This document shows positions 58,698 to 64,000 of a stretch of 64,000 nt of DNA, in pieces; the stretch's first letter is position 1, and each line of letters starts with the position of its first letter. Source of the DNA: Pasteurella oralis (GTDB lineage: Bacteria; Pseudomonadota; Gammaproteobacteria; Enterobacterales; Pasteurellaceae). Location: positions 347,701 through 411,700 of the forward strand of contig NZ_NXGB01000002.1 in NCBI RefSeq assembly GCF_002850605.1. Reading direction: 5' to 3'. The notes under the pieces were generated by a model that was not told the DNA's origin, made no database searches, and saw only the letters and a program-made list of their open reading frames with translations. Both the position numbers and the translations under genes were made by a program.

Positions 58698-58717
58698 AAC
58701 TGTATAAATAAACAGTT
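58698..58717. promoter_or_regulatory. LexA (SOS) box before dinB
   Basis: AACTGTATAAATAAACAGTT contains the LexA core CTGT-N8-ACAG with two further symmetric bases on each side. It overlaps the ybjD stop codon. A -10-like TATGCT follows on the minus strand. It lies 70-85 bases before the dinB start. Confidence 0.78.
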
Positions 58718-60278
58718 ATGTACGAGCTAAACTTAGCACTTTAGAAAATAAACGTTTAAAGACTAACGGGATAGACTGACTACCACGCTTTGTGATCTCA
58801 TTAGACAAAGCAATAGCCAAATCAGGCTTAGAAGTACGTTGAATTGCACGTTGAATTACTTTTGTCATAGGATAATAATTTGATGTTGTTTCCCATTGCG
58901 CAAGATGAATGAAAACATCAGCAAACCCATTCACATAAAAGAAATGTTCAATATCACGTTTAGGTAACATTGTTATTCTCTCTGCAAGTGGTGTTTCTTC
59001 ATCTAATATATTTTTTACTACATCAAGATAGTTTCTACCTGCATCATCACCATCCACTAATACGTACCACTCAATACCCATCGCTCGTGCATATTTAATC
59101 AATGGCTTTAATCCACTTTGTGCAAATTCAACAATGCGAATACCTTCCATATCCAAATTCAACTCTAATAATTTAGCAAGCTCTGATAAAATCCAAACTT
59201 CTGTTTCTCCTTCTACTAACACCCACATCGCAGAAAAAAGCGCTAAACTACGATTATGATGAATATGGAAACTTAAACGCCGAAAATCTTCTTTCCCTAA
59301 ATCTCGACGACTAAGTTGAAAACTCTTCGTCCTTTCTGATGTACGCACTAAACGACAAATTGAACTGAGTTGGACTTGCGAAATCAACTCAACCGAATTC
59401 GTCGTCGTAATACGTTGCACTGGCAAATAACTCACTAGCTCCCACATAATCGCAACCATGCGTGGATGTAGCCTTGCATCAGGATCTTCAAATAAAATAA
59501 TTGGACGAGTAAAACGACCAAAACGAATATGTTTATTTTCAATAAATAATGAAGCTAAAGAAAAAAATAATTTTTTACGCAAACGCTGTGTTTCATCCTG
59601 CTTTAATTTTAAACAGAGCGCCTTTGCTTTATGCCAAAGAAGCGTTGTATCTTGCATTACCTCGCTCACATTCTTATTACTTAAGAAGTAGTAGCACAAT
59701 AAAGCCATAACTGCCTGAATTTCATCTTGTAGATCATTTTTAACTTTTAATGTTGCCAAATTGAAAGCATGATGAGAGCGATTTAAACGAGCATCGCGGA
59801 AACGATAAACTGGATGGCGCGCAATTAAAGAGAAAACTAACTGTTCAATCTTATCAACACAAACTGTATTCCCATTTTCATCTAAAAATGAGTATTCAGT
59901 ATGTACGTTTTGTTGTGAGTCTATTTCTCCCTCAACACGTAAATATAGACGTTGATAACCATCAGCATGATTAATAAACAAATTATGTTGTACATAAGGT
60001 CGATTATATTCGGTACTATCTTCATTTTTATCACTTTCACAAAAAGTGAATAATAAAGTTAAATGGCGTACAGATTGTGATTGTCCAACAGGGATATGAA
60101 AATCATTTAAAGTGAATTGATACAAATCTTGCTCTGCATTAAAAATCAAACTTAACGCTGAAAGTAAACTTGATTTCCCCCACATATTCTCACCAATGAG
60201 TACCATATCAGGTCGAAAATACATAGATAACCGATTAATTCCACGAAAGCCAACAACCTCTAATTGCCGCAAATACAT
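58716..60278 (-). CDS. ybjD: OLD-family ATP-dependent endonuclease-like protein YbjD (DUF2813)
   Basis: About 520 residues. An N-terminal AAA ATPase (VGFRGINRL, then LIGENMWGKSSLLSAL, where the Walker A is N-x-W-GKSS) is followed by IILFEDPDARLHPRMV (Walker B and D-loop) and a C-terminal TOPRIM domain (LVEGETEVWILSELAKLLEL, YVLVDGDDAGRNYL). OLD proteins cut DNA. E. coli YbjD has the same layout and also lies back to back with lysO. I start at the ATG at 60278, five bases after AGAGG; an in-frame GTG two codons upstream is less likely. Confidence 0.9.
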   Translation of the reverse strand: MYLRQLEVVGFRGINRLSMYFRPDMVLIGENMWGKSSLLSALSLIFNAEQDLYQFTLNDFHIPVGQSQSVRHLTLLFTFCESDKNEDSTEYNRPYVQHNLFINHADGYQRLYLRVEGEIDSQQNVHTEYSFLDENGNTVCVDKIEQLVFSLIARHPVYRFRDARLNRSHHAFNLATLKVKNDLQDEIQAVMALLCYYFLSNKNVSEVMQDTTLLWHKAKALCLKLKQDETQRLRKKLFFSLASLFIENKHIRFGRFTRPIILFEDPDARLHPRMVAIMWELVSYLPVQRITTTNSVELISQVQLSSICRLVRTSERTKSFQLSRRDLGKEDFRRLSFHIHHNRSLALFSAMWVLVEGETEVWILSELAKLLELNLDMEGIRIVEFAQSGLKPLIKYARAMGIEWYVLVDGDDAGRNYLDVVKNILDEETPLAERITMLPKRDIEHFFYVNGFADVFIHLAQWETTSNYYPMTKVIQRAIQRTSKPDLAIALSNEITKRGSQSIPLVFKRLFSKVLSLART

Positions 60279-60348
60279 AAACACCTCTTGTTTTTTTTCT
60301 TACCCAATCTAGAATGGAAAAGCTCACTTTATTTAAGGAAGACATAAT

Positions 60349-61257
60349 ATGTATGAAGGACTTCTCATTGTGTTATGCCCGCTTTTTATTGGGTATATAA
60401 TAAAAACCAATAACACTACTGTCTTAAAATCAATCAATAGCATCGTAATGATACTACTTTATATCATTTTATTCATTATGGGCTTTTCACTTGGTCAATT
60501 AGATAACTTAGCACAAAAATTACCTATTATTGCTATTTCTGCTGCAACATTTGCACTAATTATCCAATCATTAAATTTAATTGGTTTGATTACTTATGAT
60601 CGTCTATTTCCAAAGCCATTAAAAATATTAAAACAAGAAATACCCTCGCGTTGGAGATTATTATTGGATTCTGGCAAGCTATGCTCAATGGTACTCATTG
60701 GCTTTATTGTGGGCTATTACACGGCTTCACTTATCACACTACCGAAAAATGCTAGCACTTACGTACTCGTTTTACTGATCTTTTTTGTAGGCATTCAATT
60801 AAGAAACAATGGTATCTCACTACGTGAAGTCATTTTTAATGAACGAGGACTAATCACAGGGATTATCTTTATTCTCACGTCATTGCTTGGTGGGACCATT
60901 GCAGCGCTCATTCTACAATTACCAATCACACAGGGATTGGCTATTGCTTCTGGTTTTGGTTGGTATTCATTATCTAGCGTTGTTATCAATGATGCATGGG
61001 GACCAATCTTTGGTAGTATCGCCTTTTTTAATGATCTTTCTCGTGAAATTATCAGCTTATTTGCTATCCCATTTCTCATGCACAATCACCGTTCTTCTGC
61101 AGTGGGTATCTCTGGTGCAACTGCATTAGACTGTACTCTACCTATAATTCAAAAATCAGGTGGCATTGAAGTTGTCCCACTCGCAATAAGCTTTGGATTT
61201 ATCACTAATATCCTTCCTCCTATTTTATTAGTATTTTTTTCTTCTATCCCATTATAG
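60349..61257 (+). CDS. lysO: Lysine exporter LysO (YbjE)
   Basis: This 302-residue inner-membrane protein belongs to the LysO (DUF340) family, which exports lysine. About eight membrane segments are predicted; conserved segments are VGIQLRNNGISLREV, ASGFGWYSLSSVVINDAWGPIFGSIAFFNDLSREIISL (shown in two parts: ASGFGWYSLSSVVI and GSIAFFNDLSREI) and GVSGATALDCTLPIIQKSGG-like GISGATALDCTLP. AAGGAAG lies before the ATG. It is divergent from ybjD as in E. coli, and is the last host gene before the phage-like block. Confidence 0.92.
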   Translation: MYEGLLIVLCPLFIGYIIKTNNTTVLKSINSIVMILLYIILFIMGFSLGQLDNLAQKLPIIAISAATFALIIQSLNLIGLITYDRLFPKPLKILKQEIPSRWRLLLDSGKLCSMVLIGFIVGYYTASLITLPKNASTYVLVLLIFFVGIQLRNNGISLREVIFNERGLITGIIFILTSLLGGTIAALILQLPITQGLAIASGFGWYSLSSVVINDAWGPIFGSIAFFNDLSREIISLFAIPFLMHNHRSSAVGISGATALDCTLPIIQKSGGIEVVPLAISFGFITNILPPILLVFFSSIPL

Positions 61258-61576
61258 GTGTAAAAAACCACAAAAATTAAGAAATTAATTGTCATGGAAG
61301 AAAACTGTGATGAAAAGGGAATTTATATAGGGATATAGGAAAAGTTGATCATCATAGCCTGAGAAATAAAAGTAAGAAATGAGCAATTAAAAAATAGAAA
61401 TGACTCAGCAAAAATAAGAAATATAGATAAATAAAACTTGGGATATCAAAGTCCAATGTGATCCATAGTGATATAAATAATATAGTCTCAGCGATATAAA
61501 TGGGACTTATGGGGAATGAATGTTACTTAGTGGGATAGAGAAATTGTAAAAGAGTTTCAGTATGTGAAAAAAGATT
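61258..61576. other. Non-coding junction between lysO and the phage-like block
   Basis: No gene is visible in these 319 bases. The plus strand is purine-rich and repeats a G-N-GATAT word at about 61330, 61440, 61468 and 61491, with near matches at 61458 and 61532. There is no uptake signal. This is where the right or left boundary of the foreign block should lie, but I could not find a clear duplicated target or att core. Confidence 0.5.
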
Positions 61577-61602
61577 GAGAGGCTATAGTCAGCCTCTTTT
61601 TT
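61577..61602. terminator. Terminator after mor
   Basis: GAGGCT (61579-61584) pairs with AGCCTC (61591-61596), followed by TTTTTT on the plus strand; on the minus strand T-rich sequence also follows after a few bases. It overlaps the end of mor. Confidence 0.65.
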
Positions 61603-61948
61603 ATGTGAACATATCCATTTGATTATGCTTTATCACTTGTTTACGAACTCGATTAATCACTTTACGAATACCTGATTCAGTCATATTGTATTTCTTAACC
61701 AAGAAAAACCAGTTATTCCCATTGAAGTCATTATAAATATCTAAGTCACGTTGTGCGATTTTGTAATGAAAATCCTTAGGAAAGGAAATCACCATCCCAC
61801 CATAGTGTTCAGCCAAAAAATCAGCGACGTGTATTGAAATCTGTTCACAAATGTCCTGATCGAGATTGTAATTTTTACATAGCGCGCTCACATTATCTTC
61901 AATATCGCGTAAAAGCTCGTGTCGCGTTACTTCCATCTGTGTGCTCAT
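61601..61948 (-). CDS. mor: Mor-family transcription activator of a Mu-like phage
   Basis: This 115-residue protein matches the Mor/C family: dimerisation helices at the N-terminus (VTRHELLRDIEDNVSALC), then the strand VISFPKDFHYKIAQRDLDIYNDFNG and a helix-turn-helix (FLVKKYNMTESGIRKVINRVRKQ). In Mu, Mor turns on the middle promoter and thus the late activator C. Here it is the last phage gene before host DNA, so its normal target operon is missing on this side. Its start overlaps the gemA stop by one base. Confidence 0.88.
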   Translation of the reverse strand: MSTQMEVTRHELLRDIEDNVSALCKNYNLDQDICEQISIHVADFLAEHYGGMVISFPKDFHYKIAQRDLDIYNDFNGNNWFFLVKKYNMTESGIRKVINRVRKQVIKHNQMDMFT

Positions 61949-62412
61949 TACATACCTCCTAGTTCACGTTGCTGCCACTTCTTTAATCTTTCTAAAACTT
62001 TTGTTGCTTGCTCGTTATCAAGCCAGCTGACAAATTGGATTGGCTGACCATCTTTATTTTTAGCAATCTTTGCAACATAAGCGTTTAATGCGCCTTCACT
62101 GCTATTTCTAATTATACCTTGTGAATACATTTCAAGCCATTTAGCACGTATTTTCTTTGTAATGTTGCTTAAAGTGTATTGCTGGCTTGTGCCTATTCTG
62201 TGTTTTGTAGTGTTTGTTTTGGTACTAAAACCGCGAGATTTCATGCTTTCTAGCACCTTTTCAAGCTCAGAAATAGTCATATCAGAGCAGCTGGATTTAT
62301 CTACAATGTTAACGAGGAAAGTTCGGTATGTTTCTTTATCCATACCAAGCTTTGATTGTGCTATATGTATTAATTTAATTAGCCACTTTCTACGTGTTTC
62401 TTTTTTATCCAT
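61948..62412 (-). CDS. gemA: GemA / Mu gp16-like regulatory protein (DUF1018)
   Basis: About 154 residues. The N-terminal signature DKKETRRKWLIKLIHIAQSKLGM followed by ETYRTFLVNIVDKSSCSDMTISEL is the GemA/gp16 family, shown here in pieces. A charged C-terminal helix region follows (AKWLEMYSQGIIRNSSEGALN). In Mu, GemA modulates host gene expression and DNA supercoiling. I start at the ATG at 62412, after GGAGAGAG, not at 62430. It is immediately followed by mor, as in Mu. Confidence 0.85.
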   Translation of the reverse strand: MDKKETRRKWLIKLIHIAQSKLGMDKETYRTFLVNIVDKSSCSDMTISELEKVLESMKSRGFSTKTNTTKHRIGTSQQYTLSNITKKIRAKWLEMYSQGIIRNSSEGALNAYVAKIAKNKDGQPIQFVSWLDNEQATKVLERLKKWQQRELGGM

Positions 62413-62487
62413 TTTTACTCTCTCCGTCATATGACTAAGCCTTCTCTTAAAAGAAGGCTGAATGATATGTTAGATTTTTGAGTATAA

Positions 62488-63048
62488 TTACAGATTTAAC
62501 ACCTTGATATAGTAGTTAAAAGCATCTTTAAATTGCGTTTTGCTATCTTTGCACCATTTGTTTGGTGGAATGGGCACATCTGGGTAATTATTTAAAAAAG
62601 CCCAGTGTTCCTTATATTCTGATGGTGTAGTAAATAAAGCCTGTTTTTCTGCTTTTAATGCTAATAAATCAGCAGCTTTCACCAGTTCTTTTATCTTTGG
62701 TGTTATTCTGATTTTGAATTTTTCTTGAATAGCGAGCTCAAAAGCTGTTTCTATTTTTTTGTAATCGGGCAACAGGTTTTTCAATGGTGTTGGTAAATCA
62801 CCTAAATAAGCCTCCTGCGCGTCATGCATTAATGCAGCGAATCCAGTCTCATCGTCTACGTTCATGAAAGTTTTGGCAATCATTCCTACATAAACACTAT
62901 GATCAAGAACTGAATAATGCATATCCAATTTCCCACCAAATCGTGGGATCATTGATAAATGATGGATAATATCATCAATATGAATATCGCTATTTTGTGG
63001 GTTGGCAAAGTTGATTAAACGATTGCCGTGCGTGATAAATATGCTCAT
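62488..63048 (-). CDS. HD-domain phosphohydrolase (YfbR-like), phage-associated
   Basis: This 186-residue protein has the HD signature: HYSVLDHSVYVGMIA (first His), then AALMHDAQEAYLGDLPTPLK (HD pair) and the last Asp near VKAADLLALKAEKQA. It starts FITHGNRLINFANPQNSDIHIDDI, a form often found in phage genomes, where it probably dephosphorylates nucleotides. It lies 58-75 bases upstream of gemA and overlaps the preceding gene by four bases (ATGA). The substrate is not known. Confidence 0.8.
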   Translation of the reverse strand: MSIFITHGNRLINFANPQNSDIHIDDIIHHLSMIPRFGGKLDMHYSVLDHSVYVGMIAKTFMNVDDETGFAALMHDAQEAYLGDLPTPLKNLLPDYKKIETAFELAIQEKFKIRITPKIKELVKAADLLALKAEKQALFTTPSEYKEHWAFLNNYPDVPIPPNKWCKDSKTQFKDAFNYYIKVLNL

Positions 63049-63344
63049 TTATTTACCTCTCTATTTGGTCTAATTTTTATATTATTTCCCCCCTCACGAC
63101 GATGTATAATCGTTACCTCATAGCCATCAACTCCGATTTTACCGTCATCTTTCCATTTAATAACAGGCTCGGGATTAATCTGAGCTATAACCCCAGTCCC
63201 TTCAATAGCTACTTGTTTTTTGGTCACAAATGCTTTGCGAATAGCAAACCAATGGATAAAATCAGGTAAAAATCGATTAAACTGTTCTTCGTTCAACTGT
63301 AAAAAGTCTTCAACCGTTCTGAATTCAAAAGTTTCATTTTCCAT
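63045..63344 (-). CDS. Hypothetical phage protein
   Basis: A 99-residue protein that I do not recognise. The N-terminal half is acidic and helical (TFEFRTVEDFLQLNEEQFNRFLPDF), followed by FATIRKAF-like WFAIRKAFVTKKQ, and the rest is strand-rich and basic (YEVTIIHRREGGNNIKIRPNREVNK). AGGGAAAA precedes the start. It overlaps the HD-domain gene by four bases, so it is very likely translated. Confidence 0.65.
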   Translation of the reverse strand: MENETFEFRTVEDFLQLNEEQFNRFLPDFIHWFAIRKAFVTKKQVAIEGTGVIAQINPEPVIKWKDDGKIGVDGYEVTIIHRREGGNNIKIRPNREVNK

Positions 63345-63345
63345 T

Positions 63346-63546
63346 TTATTTTCCCTGTAACATTAAAAATTCACTTTGTTTTATTTCCGTTAAGCATTCT
63401 GGAATTACTGGAAAATTATCCCCACCAAAATCTTGTGATTTAACTGGTATTGCTACAACAAAGTGATCATTTATCGCACCACATACTGAGACATATCCCA
63501 TGCGAGCACCTAGCACCCAACAATTAAGTTTTAATTGGTCTAACAT
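63346..63546 (-). CDS. Hypothetical small phage protein
   Basis: A 66-residue protein I do not recognise (MLDQLKLNCWVLGARMGYVSV, then AINDHFVVAIPVKSQDFGGD). It ends two bases before the next gene begins, which supports it, but no good ribosome-binding site is seen before its ATG. Nothing else can be said. Confidence 0.5.
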   Translation of the reverse strand: MLDQLKLNCWVLGARMGYVSVCGAINDHFVVAIPVKSQDFGGDNFPVIPECLTEIKQSEFLMLQGK

Positions 63547-63570
63547 AAAATTGTTATAGGTAGGATACTT

Positions 63571-63906
63571 TTATAATATTGCTCTGATATCTTTAATCTT
63601 GGCATTAAGAGCCTTCCCAGCTTTAGTTCGTCCATCGCCAGTAATTTTTACTCTTTCATTACTCATACTTTCAATTTTATAAGAATTGTCATCTTTGATT
63701 TTTTTAAACTTTGGATTACTTGTATTACATACAATGCCAAAAATACTTTTTTCATCACCGTACCAATATTCATAAAAAGGGATCGTGTCAAAAATAGCTT
63801 GTAATTCTTTATCTCTTTTTTCATGATCATTGTTCCACCGTATGTGAAGAGATTTAATAGGCTCTTTGTTAAGAGAGCATTTGAAATAACGACGTTCTGG
63901 TTTCAT
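63571..63906 (-). CDS. Hypothetical phage protein
   Basis: About 111 residues, not recognised. It contains KCSLNKEPIKSLHIRWNNDHEKRD and FYEYWYGDEKSIFGIVCNTSN, and ends with a basic tail (DGRTKAGKALNAKIKDIRAIL). I start at the ATG at 63906, five bases after AAAGGGG; the frame continues upstream to a TTG at 63927, which overlaps the previous gene. Confidence 0.6.
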   Translation of the reverse strand: MKPERRYFKCSLNKEPIKSLHIRWNNDHEKRDKELQAIFDTIPFYEYWYGDEKSIFGIVCNTSNPKFKKIKDDNSYKIESMSNERVKITGDGRTKAGKALNAKIKDIRAIL

Positions 63907-63916
63907 ATTTACCCCT

Positions 63917-64000
63917 TTAATCTTCAATTAATTCGAGGTTTTCAAATTTAATTTCATAATTCACCTCTTTCTCTGATTTGCTTCTCTTCGCTGATTTCTG
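63917..64000 (-). CDS. C-terminal end of a phage gene (partial)
   Basis: An open frame enters from beyond the window edge and ends at TAA (63917-63919), coding for QKSAKRSKSEKEVNYEIKFE then NLELIED. The tail is highly charged. The next gene's ribosome-binding site overlaps its stop, which supports it as real. Identity unknown. Confidence 0.55.
   Translation of the reverse strand, partial: QKSAKRSKSEKEVNYEIKFENLELIED

Overview
The window is AT-rich bacterial chromosome from a member of the Pasteurellaceae. By eye I count 27 copies of the 9-base uptake signal AAGTGCGGT (or its complement). This is the uptake word of the Haemophilus influenzae / Pasteurella / Aggregatibacter branch, not the Actinobacillus pleuropneumoniae branch. 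Gene content agrees: torYZ, an lsg-type lipooligosaccharide locus, rplM-rpsI-sspA-sspB and matP-lonB-fabA. The species cannot be fixed from the sequence alone.

Layout. 1-2852: the end of torY and all of torZ (periplasmic N-/S-oxide respiration). 3019-6078: xseB-ispA-dxs (exonuclease VII subunit and isoprenoid synthesis). 6186-9800: an unassigned minus-strand group (P-loop protein, small membrane protein, membrane-anchored PstS-like protein) and an alanine symporter. 10034-11713: glnS. 11848-16496: a MacAB-type efflux operon with its own outer-membrane lipoprotein, behind a TetR-type palindrome. 16544-17653: cutC converging on rnpB (RNase P RNA). 17796-19276: kdsD-kdsC (KDO synthesis). 19359-21523: rplM-rpsI and sspA-sspB. 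21797-28562: a DUF1508 protein, grxB and recBD. 28629-31704: a purine permease with a PurR box, a DsrE protein and mltB.

31715-37506: six tightly packed minus-strand lipooligosaccharide genes (flippase, GT52 sialyltransferase-like, GT25, polymerase-like, two GT2). 37624-41506: elyC, pepT, a Usg-like semialdehyde dehydrogenase relative and ybaK. 41577-44616: fabA, a Lon-family protease and matP. 44696-49924: cspD, yoaH, truC-yqcC, a DUF2310 protein, a structured intergenic repeat, queF and ppnN. 49992-54078: a TAXI-type TRAP transporter with a universal stress protein and a CRP-like site. 54252-57471: yadGH, epmC and htpX. 57559-61257: dinB with a LexA box, ybjD, and lysO divergent from ybjD.

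61258-64000: start of a foreign block on the minus strand, with short phage-type genes including gemA and mor of Mu-like phages. It contains no uptake signals, and its mor gene lies only 343 bases from the host gene lysO. In an intact Mu-like prophage, lysis and head genes should follow mor, so this looks like a truncated prophage or a rearranged end.

The most noteworthy points are: (i) the Mu-like early module ending abruptly beside lysO; (ii) a LexA box followed by a hairpin of paired uptake signals in the dinB leader; (iii) a nested-hairpin repeat before queF; (iv) the orphan membrane-anchored PstS-like protein with a neighbour resembling only its membrane part; (v) a TetR-type operator with no regulator gene nearby. 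I saw no strong case for a wholly new system. All motif calls were made by eye.
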